A stretch of DNA of 64,000 nt from assembly GCF_014202825.1 (NCBI RefSeq), contig NZ_JACHHP010000004.1, forward strand, positions 310,001 to 374,000, in the 5' to 3' direction. A program made the position numbers and the translations under genes. Origin of the DNA: Chiayiivirga flava. Its GTDB lineage: Bacteria > Pseudomonadota > Gammaproteobacteria > Xanthomonadales > Xanthomonadaceae. Under the pieces are notes generated by a model. That model searched no databases. It was not told the DNA's origin and saw nothing but the letters and a program-made list of their open reading frames with translations. Shown piece by piece: positions 25,933-34,962 of this stretch. Numbering within the stretch: the stretch's first letter is position 1; the number at the start of each line of letters is the position of its first letter.

Positions 25933-28900
25933 TCAGTCTTCGAAACCGTCGGCGAAGATCGGCGCGGCGGCCACGCGCAAGGTGAAGTCCAGAGCGACGC
26001 TTGCCCCGTGGACATCGGTAGCGGTGACCGTGATCACGTGTTCGCCCAGGTCCGCTTCCGACACCGGGCCCGAAATGACGCCGGTGGCCGGATCGATGAC
26101 GAGGACACCGGGCAGGCCGTCGGCGGAGTAGGTCAGCGTGTCGCCGTCGGGGTCGCTGAATCCCTGCGCTGTCGCAATGTCGGCGACGGCGCCGACCGGC
26201 AGGGTAGCGTCCGGCAACGATGTCGCGACGGGCGCAAGGTTCGCCGTGCCGAGGCCGAAGCCAAAGTCTCGGTTGAGCGCAACCGTGCCGTTTCCGATGC
26301 TGACGGCGTAGCTGCCTGACGGCGGCTCGGTCAGGGTGACTGCATCCGGCAGAAGCATGCGCACATCGAATTGTCCAGGCGCCGCGTCGATGCGGTAGTT
26401 GCCGAAGCCGTCGGAGACGCCGGAAGGCTCCTCGGTGGTCTCAAGATTCAGCGTCCAGCTTTCGAAGGTGCCGACAGGGTCGCCGAAGTAGTCGGTCACC
26501 TGCAGCTTCCAGATGCCATTGACGTCGATCCCACGCAATCTCGACAACGGTTCGACGGGCCTGAAACTGCCGGTGAGAGGCGCGTCCGAGCCCCCGGTTT
26601 CGTCGATTCCGATCGATGCGTCGTCGTCGAAGACTGTTCCAAGGAAATTCTCCCCATATGCACTGCCAGAGGTGAGCTTCACCGATTTTCCGTTGGGAGC
26701 AGTCAGTGTGATGTGGAGTTGTTCGACCCATGCGTGACTGATCTGCACCATGACGCTGGCTTTTTCGAGTACATGCGTAGTAGCAAGCGCAATCTCGATC
26801 TCGTCCGAAACGCCGGCGTGATCCGCGTCGGGAATGACAAGTGCCGGAGTGCTCTCCACCGACGTCACGGCGGGGCTGTCGGGGACTCCGTTGGCATTTG
26901 CGTCGACGAAAACGTTTTCCCCGACGAGCGGGAGGTCTGGCTCGCCGAGGTCACCATTCTCGTCGACATCGGCGTAAACCGTGCCGTAGATGCTGCGACG
27001 GCGTAGCTGCGCAAAGTCAACTCCCAGGTTGTTTCCCAGACCGGTGACGTCGATTTCGTGGAATCCGGGTGCGGGCGCGGTTGAGAGCCAATCTTGGTCA
27101 TCGACTCCAACGCGATAGATGTCGGGAGCGAGGTCGACGAAGGTGTAGCCACCGAGCTCGTCGGTGAGCATGTGCGGCTCTGCACCGGTTTGCAGCGTCA
27201 GCGACCACTGTTGCAGGGCGCCGTCGTCCGAATCGGGCGACAGATCGACCGCCTCCAGTGTCCACGTGCCGTTGGGATCGATTCCCGCCAGCGCTCCGAG
27301 CGGTTCCCGGGGTGTGAATACGCCGGTGTAAGGAGGGGGAGCAAAATCGAGCGGCACGGCCGCGTTATCGTCGAACACTGTGCCTGAGAAATTCTGACCG
27401 CCGTTCAACGGGCCGAGCCCTGGCCGGTCGGCCAGCGTGACGCTCTGTCCGTTGGGGGCAACAAGCCGGACGAGCACATCCCCGATCCATGAGTGATCGA
27501 CGTCGATTGCGACGGTGAGCCCATCCAGACGCTGCGGCAGGCCAATGACTTCGAACGAGTGCGACGTCTGAGCCGTGTCCTGGCCGAACACCAGCCCGAG
27601 GTTCGGTTCGCTGTTCATGGTGTGCAATGTCGAGGGATCGCGTACACCATTGGCGTTGCTGTCGAGGTAAACGGTGGCGGCATGCCGAAAGGGATCCCCT
27701 GGGTCGGCAAGGCCATTTCCATTCCAGTCCTCGAACACGCTGCCGCCAATCGAAATCGATGTCACCGTCACCTTGATCGGGAATGAAAAGGCCGGCGCCT
27801 GCGGGTCATTGGTTTGCAGTGTCAGCTCGGCTTCATACGTGCCTGCCTGATCGCCGATGAATCCAAGTGTAAACGTCGTGGATTCGCCAAGCGCGAGCTG
27901 CGTTGCTCCAACGGGCTCGTCGACAGCGAACTCCGGCGCGCCGGCAAGCGAGAGCGCGCCGAGGTTGAGGACTTCGGTGCCCGTCGAGACAACGTTGAAG
28001 GTAATCGGCAACAGCGTGCTTGCTACCGCGGAAAATTCCAGTTCACCGGTATGCTGAACTTCGGCGCCTTCGACGAAGACGCGGACGTTCGCGTTGCCGA
28101 CAGCTGCAACCGCCGAGGCGGCGTTGATTCGACCAAACCCGTACTCGGCGTTGAACCCATCGTTATACGGAACGGGACCGACCTTGTCCGCATTGAGCAT
28201 GAGCAGGGCGCGTACGTCTGCGCTGTTCAACGTTGGATCGACGCCAAGCAGCAACGCACCAACGCCCGCAGAAAGCGCGGATGCAGCGCTGGTGCCGCCA
28301 AAATTGTTGGTGTAGTCGAGATCCGGAAGGCCGTTGAGGCCGTCTTCACCTTGGCGGTCCGTGGAGGTGATCCCCGAGGAAGCAATGTCATCACTGGGAG
28401 CGACCAGGTCAAGCTGAGGGCCGAACTGACTGTAAGTTGCGCGAACATCCTGGCTGTTTGATGCGCCGACCGCGATTACGCCCGCGATGGTGCCAGCCAA
28501 CGATGCAGGGTAGGTGATTTCGCTACTCGCGAAGTTGCCGCTGGAGAAAAAATTCGCAGTGCCCAGTCCGTTTCGGCCGTGGTCGGCAGCCCATTGCAGT
28601 GCATCCTCGACCACGCTGGTCGGCGCTCCGTAGCCCCAGCTGCTGTTGGCGATATCCGCACCATGCCAAGTGTTGTCGCCCGGATTTCGGCCGCGCCCAG
28701 CCGAATACGCCAGCGCGGAGGCGATGTTTGCGTCATCTGTCGCAGAACCATCGCTGAAGATGCGCGCGGCGAAGATGCGCGCTCCGAAAGCAGCCCCGGT
28801 AATGCCCTGCGCGTTGTTGCCGCGACCGGCTGCAACGCCGGCAAGCGGTGTTGCGTGGAAGTCATCGGGCGTGGTGGCACCGGGATTGTTGTCGCCCAGT

Positions 28901-29901
28901 CCGCCACTGGTGAAATCCCAGCCGATAGTGTCATCGATGTAGCCATTGCTGTCGTCATCGACGCCGTTGGCGGGGATCTCGCCCGGGTTCTGGAAGATGG
29001 CGAGGTCCGGATGGCCCATGTCCGGGCCGTCGTCGACGATGGCGATCACGATGTCGGATGCGCCCGAGGGCACCAGATCCCACGCTTCTTTCAGATGCGC
29101 ATCGGCACCGGGCGTGCCAAAGCTCTGGCCGGTGTTGTCGAGGTGCCATTGGTCCGGAAACAGCGGATCGTCCGGAGTGAACTGGCGTTTGCGCTCCTGG
29201 AAGAAGTTGGGCTCGGCCCAGAGGATCCGCGGGTCGTCCTGCAGCGCTGCGGCCAGTGTCAGTACCGCCTCGCCCGCGCCGGCGGAGGCGCGGGCGACGA
29301 ACGCGTCCGAACTCGCCACGCGCTGCGCGCCGGCAAAGCGTGCGTCTGCGAAGAAATCCTGTTCCGACACACCCGGGCGCAACCGCACCAGAAGCTCGTC
29401 GGTGGCGATCGCATAACTGGCGTACTTCGTATTGATGAACACGGGCGCGCTCCACGCCACCACCGGCTCTGCCGCAAGGCGAGTCATCGCTGCAGCGAGG
29501 CTGTCGTATGCGCGTGCCGGCGACTGCTTTGCCGAGTCGGCGAGCGACGTGCTGGCAAACACCGCAAGTCCGCTACGCAGGCGACGCTCCGGCACGAATC
29601 CGGCCAGCGGTCCGGCGCCGCGGGTGAGCTCGTTCACAGCCTGCGCGGGTGCATCGGACTTGAGCTGCACGACGATCTGGTCGACGCGCCTAACCAGATC
29701 GTAACGCACGCCCTTGACGCTGTAGTGATCGCCCTGCCAGAGGGTCGGCTGACCGCGGACGGCGGGCTCGGATGGCGGCTTGTCGGGCTGAGACGGGGCG
29801 TGTGCCGCAAGACGTGCCGGCGCAGCCGACAGTCCGATGGGCAGCAAGAAGACCGCCAGCGCAAGCGCCAGCGGTGTTCCGCCGAATCCGGATCGTTTCA
29901 T
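25933..29901 (-). CDS. Secreted subtilisin-like serine protease (S8) with two P-domains, copy 1
   Basis: A 1322-residue exported protease. Residues 1-28 are a signal (MKRSGFGG...LSAAP), and ~30-250 an inhibitor-like prosegment. The S8 domain has Asp in AIVDDGPDM (~289), His in DFHATPLAGVAAG (~349, replacing the usual HGTHVAG), Asn in FSSGN and Ser in FGGTSAASAL (~536). C-terminal parts, in order, are a beta domain, an SdrD-B-like segment (VFEDWNGNGLADPGD), a proprotein-convertase P-domain (DHSWIGDVLVRLVAPNG), a second SdrD-B-like segment, a second P-domain (SHAWVEQLHITLTAPNG) and an Ig-like repeat (FSDPDGDTLTY). The last residues are IFADGFED. The central coding DNA is visibly richer in A+T than copy 2. 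Probably exported by the type II system. Confidence 0.9.
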   Translation of the reverse strand: MKRSGFGGTPLALALAVFLLPIGLSAAPARLAAHAPSQPDKPPSEPAVRGQPTLWQGDHYSVKGVRYDLVRRVDQIVVQLKSDAPAQAVNELTRGAGPLAGFVPERRLRSGLAVFASTSLADSAKQSPARAYDSLAAAMTRLAAEPVVAWSAPVFINTKYASYAIATDELLVRLRPGVSEQDFFADARFAGAQRVASSDAFVARASAGAGEAVLTLAAALQDDPRILWAEPNFFQERKRQFTPDDPLFPDQWHLDNTGQSFGTPGADAHLKEAWDLVPSGASDIVIAIVDDGPDMGHPDLAIFQNPGEIPANGVDDDSNGYIDDTIGWDFTSGGLGDNNPGATTPDDFHATPLAGVAAGRGNNAQGITGAAFGARIFAARIFSDGSATDDANIASALAYSAGRGRNPGDNTWHGADIANSSWGYGAPTSVVEDALQWAADHGRNGLGTANFFSSGNFASSEITYPASLAGTIAGVIAVGASNSQDVRATYSQFGPQLDLVAPSDDIASSGITSTDRQGEDGLNGLPDLDYTNNFGGTSAASALSAGVGALLLGVDPTLNSADVRALLMLNADKVGPVPYNDGFNAEYGFGRINAASAVAAVGNANVRVFVEGAEVQHTGELEFSAVASTLLPITFNVVSTGTEVLNLGALSLAGAPEFAVDEPVGATQLALGESTTFTLGFIGDQAGTYEAELTLQTNDPQAPAFSFPIKVTVTSISIGGSVFEDWNGNGLADPGDPFRHAATVYLDSNANGVRDPSTLHTMNSEPNLGLVFGQDTAQTSHSFEVIGLPQRLDGLTVAIDVDHSWIGDVLVRLVAPNGQSVTLADRPGLGPLNGGQNFSGTVFDDNAAVPLDFAPPPYTGVFTPREPLGALAGIDPNGTWTLEAVDLSPDSDDGALQQWSLTLQTGAEPHMLTDELGGYTFVDLAPDIYRVGVDDQDWLSTAPAPGFHEIDVTGLGNNLGVDFAQLRRRSIYGTVYADVDENGDLGEPDLPLVGENVFVDANANGVPDSPAVTSVESTPALVIPDADHAGVSDEIEIALATTHVLEKASVMVQISHAWVEQLHITLTAPNGKSVKLTSGSAYGENFLGTVFDDDASIGIDETGGSDAPLTGSFRPVEPLSRLRGIDVNGIWKLQVTDYFGDPVGTFESWTLNLETTEEPSGVSDGFGNYRIDAAPGQFDVRMLLPDAVTLTEPPSGSYAVSIGNGTVALNRDFGFGLGTANLAPVATSLPDATLPVGAVADIATAQGFSDPDGDTLTYSADGLPGVLVIDPATGVISGPVSEADLGEHVITVTATDVHGASVALDFTLRVAAAPIFADGFED

Positions 29902-30420
29902 GATGCAGGGTCCATTCTGATTATAGTTGCGGCACAAATTGCCGCGCTGGGTATCCGTTTCCTACTGACCCCTGCGTTGCAGTCGCGCGACGTCGACACA
30001 CGTTCCGTGTGTGTTCGAGCCGCTGCGAATCTCGCGCGCACCTCGGTTCAAACGACCCTGCAGAAGAGTCGTCCGTCCCTGTCCGCGCAAGTAACAAATC
30101 GTCGACCACAGCCTGTCGACGGTCAACCCAGAAAGAGCAGGGCCGATGCATTGCAGACGTGTCCGAAGCGACCTGCGCGCAAGGTGCCAAAGTGCCTCAG
30201 GCAGTTGATTTTCTGGGGCTCCAACGCTCGGTACGACGCGTAGTGCGAACGAGGTCGACAAAAAAACAATACCGACGCGACATTTTTTTCAATACAAACC
30301 GCTCCGGAGTTTGAGCCGATTCGTGGTCTCCGAATAGGCGGCGCGTGGCTTGAGACTACGGGCGGCGGTGCCGTGGACAGGTTCTGCGCGATTTCTGCGC
30401 GTGCGCCGTTGTAGACAAAC
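29902..30420. other. Long intergenic leader region between the two subtilisin genes
   Basis: About 520 bp without a gene. The part next to copy 1's start is recognisably similar to that before copy 2 (shared ccgtttcc...tgacccctgc near 29960 and 34520), so the duplication carried the upstream region. Around 30255-30300 the DNA becomes A+T rich with runs of seven A and seven T, a likely promoter position for copy 1 on the minus strand. No exact -35/-10 pair could be fixed. Confidence 0.5.
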
Positions 30421-30450
30421 AAAAAGGGGCGGCCGTCGCCGGCCGCCCCT
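30421..30450 (-). terminator. Rho-independent terminator of subtilisin gene 2
   Basis: Same stem as at 25861 (ggggcggccg/cggccgcccc) with a longer U run (AAAAA before the stem on the plus strand), 45 bp beyond the stop of subtilisin 2. Confidence 0.85.
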
Positions 30451-30458
30451 GTGTCAGA

Positions 30459-30482
30459 GCGATGCACGCCAGCGTGCATCGC
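30459..30482. repeat. Perfect 24-bp palindrome after subtilisin 2
   Basis: Second copy of the gcgatgcacgc/gcgtgcatcgc hairpin. It belongs to the ~400-bp near-identical block shared by the 3' ends of both protease genes. Confidence 0.85.
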
Positions 30483-30494
30483 TGGCGCAAGCGT

Positions 30495-33400
30495 TCAGTC
30501 TTCGAAACCGTCGGCGAAGATCGGCGCGGCGGCCACGCGCAAGGTGAAGTCCAGAGCGACGCTTGCCCCGTGGACATCGGTGGCGGTGACCGTGATCACG
30601 TGTTCGCCCAGGTCCGCTTCCGACACCGGGCCAGAAATGACGCCGGTGGCCGGATCGATGACGAGGACACCGGGCAGGCCGTCGGCGGAGTAGGTCAGCG
30701 TGTCGCCGTCGGGGTCGCTGAATCCCTGCGCTGTCGCAATGTCGGCGACGGCGCCGACCGGCAGGGTCACGTCCGGCAACGATGTCGCGACGGGCGCAAG
30801 GTTCGCCGTGCCGAGGCCGAAATCGCGGTTCACCGCAACGCCGTCCTGCGCGATGGGTACGAGATAGTTGCCGCTGACCGGCTGCGTCACCGCGAGGCCG
30901 TCCGGCACGATCAGGCGCACGTCGTAGACGCCAGGCACCACGTCGAAGCGGTAGTTGCCGAACGTGTTGCTCGTCGCCTGTGGCTCAGGCCGATACTCCA
31001 TCTCCAGTGTCCAGCTGTCGAGGGTGCCAACGTCGAACCCGTAGAGATCGCCGACGAACAGCGTCCAAAGCCCGTTGACGTTGACGCCATTGAGTGTCGA
31101 CAACGGTTCGACCGGCCGGAATTCCCCGGTGAACGGTGCGTCGAACTCGGAGACCTCCGTAATGCTGGCCGCGGCATCGTCATCGAACACGGTGCCGGAG
31201 AAGTCGTTTCCACCGCCGCCATTGTTGGCAGTCAGTTGCACGATGCGCCCGTCGGGCGCCCCGAGGAAGACGACAAGGTCGCCGACATAGGTGTGGGTGA
31301 TGTCGATCTCCACGCGCAGGTCGACCAGTGCCCCGACCGGAAACGGCTCGTCGACCGCCATCATGTCGAACACGCCGAACGGGTCGGCATCCGGGATCGC
31401 GAGCCCCGGCGCCTGCGTGTAGCTCGCCGCCACAGGGTCTGCGATGACGCCGTCGCTGTTGCCGTCGAGGAACACGGCGGCGTCAGCGACCGGCGCTTCG
31501 TCGGGCTCGGCCGTGCCGTTGGCGTTCGCATCGTCGTAGACGCGACCGTAGATGGCGTGCTGGCGCACCTGCCCGAAGTCGAAGCCGACGTTGTTCTCGC
31601 TGCCGACCACCTGCACCTCGTGGCTGCCGCCGAACGGTTCCGTCACGGTCCAGCCGGGCGCGTCGACGGCAACGTGGTAGGTGTCGGGCGCAAGGTTGAG
31701 GAAGCGGTAGTCGCCTGCGTCGTCCGTGACGGTGATCGGTTCGGCGCCAGTGAACAGTGTCAGGCTCCATTGGTTCAGCGTGCCGTCGTCTTCGGCCGGG
31801 AACATGTCGGTGATCTCGAGCGTCCAGTCGCCGTTGGGGTCGATACCCGCGAACGTCGCCAGCGGCTCGACCGGCCGGTAGGTCAGGGTGTACGGCGGCG
31901 CGGCACCGTTGATCGGCAGCGACGCGTCATCGTCGAACGTCGAGCCGGGATAGTCGTCGGCGTCGTTCAACGGACCGCCGGGCTGGTCGGCAAGCACAAT
32001 GGCCTGGCCATTTGGTCCGATCAGGCGAACGACGGTGTCGCCGATCCACGAGTGCGTCACGTCGAGCGTGACCGTCACGCGGTCGAGCGGCACGTCGATG
32101 CCGGCCACCTGGAGGGTGTGGGTGACCTGCACCGGCGCCTGTCCGAAGCCGAGTCCGAGCGGGCCGCCGCTGTCGATGCCCTGCTGCGTCGAACCTTCCA
32201 GCGTCCCGTTGCCGTTGAGGTCGAGGTAGACGGTCGCACCGACGCGCGCCGGATCGCCCGCGTCCTCGATGCCGTTGCCGTTCCAGTCCTCGAACACGTG
32301 GCCGCCGATCGAGACCGGCTGCACGTCGACATGGATGGGAATCGAGAAAGCCGGTGTCTGCGGATCGTTGCTCTGCAGCGTGACGACCGTGTCGTAGCTG
32401 CCCGCCTGTCCGGCGAGGAAACCGATCGAGAACGCGGTCGATTCGCCGAGCTCCAGCGCGGTGTCGCCGAGCGGCTGCTCGAGGGCGAACTCCGGGGCGC
32501 CGGCGAGGGCGAGGCCGCCGAGCGTCAGCGTTTCGCTGCCCGCCGACACCACGCTGAACGTGATCGGGAGGGTGTCGCCGGCCACTGCGGTCAGCGGCAA
32601 CTCGATCGAGTGCTGCACTTCCTCGCCCTCGTGGAACACACGAATCTGGGCGCTGCCGATCGCCGCGACCGCGGCTGCAGCATTGATGCGGCCGTAGCCG
32701 TATTCCACGTTGAAGCCGTTGGTATAAGGCAGCGCACCGATCTTGTCGGCCGTGCCGCGCAGCAGCGCGCGGATGTCGGACACCGTCAGCGTCGGGTCGG
32801 CGCCGAGCAGCAATGCGCCGACGCCGGCTGCCAGCGGCGTTGCAGAACTGGTGCCGCCGAAACTGTCGGTGTAGTCGAGATCGGGCAGACCGTTGAGGCC
32901 GTCGGCGCCGAGGCGATCGGTGGTGGTGATGCCGAGCGTGCCGCCGTTGCTCGGCGCCACGAGGTCGATTTCCGGTCCGTACTGGCTGTAGCTCGAGCGT
33001 TCGTCCTGGTTGTTCGACGCGCCGATCGCGATGACGCTGGGCATCGTCGGCGACAGCGACGCGGGATAGCTGACTGCATCGACGCCCGCATTGCCGGTTG
33101 CGAAGAAGTTGCTCGTGCCGAGCCCATCACGGCCGTTGTCCGCGGCCCACTGCAACGCGTCCTCGATCGCCGTGGCCGGCGCGCCACCACCCCAGCTGTT
33201 GTTGGTGATGTCGGCACCGTGCCATGGGTTGTCGCCCGGCATGCGGCCGCGACCGGCCGCATAGGCGAGGGCGGAACCGATGTTGGCATCGTCGGTCGCA
33301 TTGCCGTCGTCGCCGAAGATGCGCGACGCGAAGATGCGTGCGCCGAATGCAGCGCCGGTGACCCCCTGCGCGTTGTTGCCGCGCGCTGCGGCCACGCCGG

Positions 33401-34460
33401 CGACCGGCGTCGAGTGATAGTCGGTCGGCGTCGTCGCGCCCGGATTGTTGTCGCCCAGACCGCCACTGGTGAAGTCCCAGCCGATGGTGTCGTCGACGTA
33501 GCCGTTGCCGTCGTCGTCGATGCCGTTGGCGGCGATTTCGCCCGGGTTCTGGAACACGGAAAGATCGGGGTGGTCCATGTCCGGGCCGTCGTCGACGATG
33601 GCGATCACCACGTCCGAGGCGCCCGACGGCACCAGATCCCATGCCTCCTCGAGATGTGCATCGGCGCCGGGCGTGCCGCCGCCCTGGCCGGTGTTGTCCA
33701 GATGCCACTGGTCGGCGAACAGCGGATCGTCCGGGGTGAACTGGCGTTTGCGCTCCTGGAAGAAGTTCGGTTCGGCCCAGAGGATGCGCGGATCGTTCTG
33801 CAACTCGCCAGCCAGCGCGAGGACTGCGGTACCGGCGCCGGCCGACGCCCGCACGACGAACGCGTCCGAGCTCGCCGCACGCTGTGCGCCGGCAAAGCGT
33901 GCATCGGCAAAGAACGCCTGCTCGGACACGCCGGGACGCAGCCGCACGAGGAGTTCATCTGTGGCGACCGCATAGGAGCCGAACGTCGTATTGACGAACA
34001 CGGGTGCGCTCCACGCCACCGCGGGCTCGGCCGCAAGGCGCGACATGGCCTGACTGACGCTGTCGTAGGCGCGCGCCGGCGACTGCGACGCCATGCTTGC
34101 GAGCGACGCGTTGCCGAACACCGTCAGCCCGGCACGCAGGCGCCCTTCGGGCACGAACCCGTCGAGCGCGCCGCCGGCGCGGGTCAGCTCCTCGACCGTC
34201 TGCGACGGCGCGTCGGGCCGAAGCTGCACGACCACCTGGTCGGCACGTCGGACGAGGTCGTAACGCACGCCCTTCACGCTGTAGTGATCGCCATGCCAGA
34301 CCGTCGGCAGGCCGCGGACCGCGGGTTCCGCGGTCGGTTTCGCAACAGCTGCGGGCGCGTGCGTGGAAAGACGTGTCGGCGCTGCCGACAGTCCGATGGG
34401 CAGCAGGAACACTGCCAGCGCGAGCGCCAGCGGTGTTCCGCCGAATCCGGATCGTTTCAT
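30495..34460 (-). CDS. Secreted subtilisin-like serine protease (S8) with two P-domains, copy 2
   Basis: A 1321-residue paralogue of copy 1 with the same layout: identical signal start MKRSGFGGTPLALALAVFLL, prosegment, S8 domain, two SdrD-B-like and two P-domain segments, and an Ig-like repeat. It ends in the same IFADGFED. Catalytic residues lie in AIVDDGPDM (~288), DYHSTPVAGVAAA (~349) and FGGTSSATPL (~537). Like copy 1, the His region lacks the normal GTH. The frame could extend upstream to 34595, but ATG at 34460 begins the signal peptide and matches copy 1. Its DNA has the usual high G+C third positions. The P-domains probably stabilise the catalytic domain with calcium and may be trimmed on maturation. 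Confidence 0.91.
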   Translation of the reverse strand: MKRSGFGGTPLALALAVFLLPIGLSAAPTRLSTHAPAAVAKPTAEPAVRGLPTVWHGDHYSVKGVRYDLVRRADQVVVQLRPDAPSQTVEELTRAGGALDGFVPEGRLRAGLTVFGNASLASMASQSPARAYDSVSQAMSRLAAEPAVAWSAPVFVNTTFGSYAVATDELLVRLRPGVSEQAFFADARFAGAQRAASSDAFVVRASAGAGTAVLALAGELQNDPRILWAEPNFFQERKRQFTPDDPLFADQWHLDNTGQGGGTPGADAHLEEAWDLVPSGASDVVIAIVDDGPDMDHPDLSVFQNPGEIAANGIDDDGNGYVDDTIGWDFTSGGLGDNNPGATTPTDYHSTPVAGVAAARGNNAQGVTGAAFGARIFASRIFGDDGNATDDANIGSALAYAAGRGRMPGDNPWHGADITNNSWGGGAPATAIEDALQWAADNGRDGLGTSNFFATGNAGVDAVSYPASLSPTMPSVIAIGASNNQDERSSYSQYGPEIDLVAPSNGGTLGITTTDRLGADGLNGLPDLDYTDSFGGTSSATPLAAGVGALLLGADPTLTVSDIRALLRGTADKIGALPYTNGFNVEYGYGRINAAAAVAAIGSAQIRVFHEGEEVQHSIELPLTAVAGDTLPITFSVVSAGSETLTLGGLALAGAPEFALEQPLGDTALELGESTAFSIGFLAGQAGSYDTVVTLQSNDPQTPAFSIPIHVDVQPVSIGGHVFEDWNGNGIEDAGDPARVGATVYLDLNGNGTLEGSTQQGIDSGGPLGLGFGQAPVQVTHTLQVAGIDVPLDRVTVTLDVTHSWIGDTVVRLIGPNGQAIVLADQPGGPLNDADDYPGSTFDDDASLPINGAAPPYTLTYRPVEPLATFAGIDPNGDWTLEITDMFPAEDDGTLNQWSLTLFTGAEPITVTDDAGDYRFLNLAPDTYHVAVDAPGWTVTEPFGGSHEVQVVGSENNVGFDFGQVRQHAIYGRVYDDANANGTAEPDEAPVADAAVFLDGNSDGVIADPVAASYTQAPGLAIPDADPFGVFDMMAVDEPFPVGALVDLRVEIDITHTYVGDLVVFLGAPDGRIVQLTANNGGGGNDFSGTVFDDDAAASITEVSEFDAPFTGEFRPVEPLSTLNGVNVNGLWTLFVGDLYGFDVGTLDSWTLEMEYRPEPQATSNTFGNYRFDVVPGVYDVRLIVPDGLAVTQPVSGNYLVPIAQDGVAVNRDFGLGTANLAPVATSLPDVTLPVGAVADIATAQGFSDPDGDTLTYSADGLPGVLVIDPATGVISGPVSEADLGEHVITVTATDVHGASVALDFTLRVAAAPIFADGFED

Positions 34461-34962
34461 GGTGCAGGATTCCTTGTCAGGTCGATGCGCGGCACTGATG
34501 GCCGCGTTCTGGTTCCGTTTCCGTTTGACCCCTGCCTTGCATCCGCGCGGTCGATCCGCCGTCCGTGTGCGGTCGAAACTCGCGGCACCGTGCACGCGTC
34601 TCGATCGATCCCGAGGGGATCGCCGAGGGTCAGGCGGGCAACGTGCAGGGATCGTCGACCAGTCGCTGCGGGGTGGTCAACGCAGACGCTTCCCAGGCAA
34701 CACGCGTACGCGCGACGTGCCGTTCGTGTCAGCGGTGTGCCGAAAGCACGGCCAAGGTGTTGTGCGGAAAGGAAGATGTTCTTCGCTGCGGCGCTGCGTG
34801 TTTACGCGCAGGCAAACAGTTCGATACGGATGTCTAACGAATGCGACAAAAGAATCTATGGGAATCGATTCGTTGTTAACGCCGATTCGTCGCAGTCGAT
34901 GGCGTCTGGCCAGCAGATCCGGCGCGAACGGAGTCCACCCAGCATCGTTCTGCGCCACCACC
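34461..34962. other. Leader/intergenic region upstream of subtilisin 2
   Basis: About 500 bp with no supportable gene. The part near 34500-34560 resembles the upstream region of copy 1. A more A+T-rich stretch near 34830-34880 may hold the minus-strand promoter of the protease. The permease gene ends at 34963 in the same direction, and no clear intrinsic terminator is seen after it. Confidence 0.45.
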
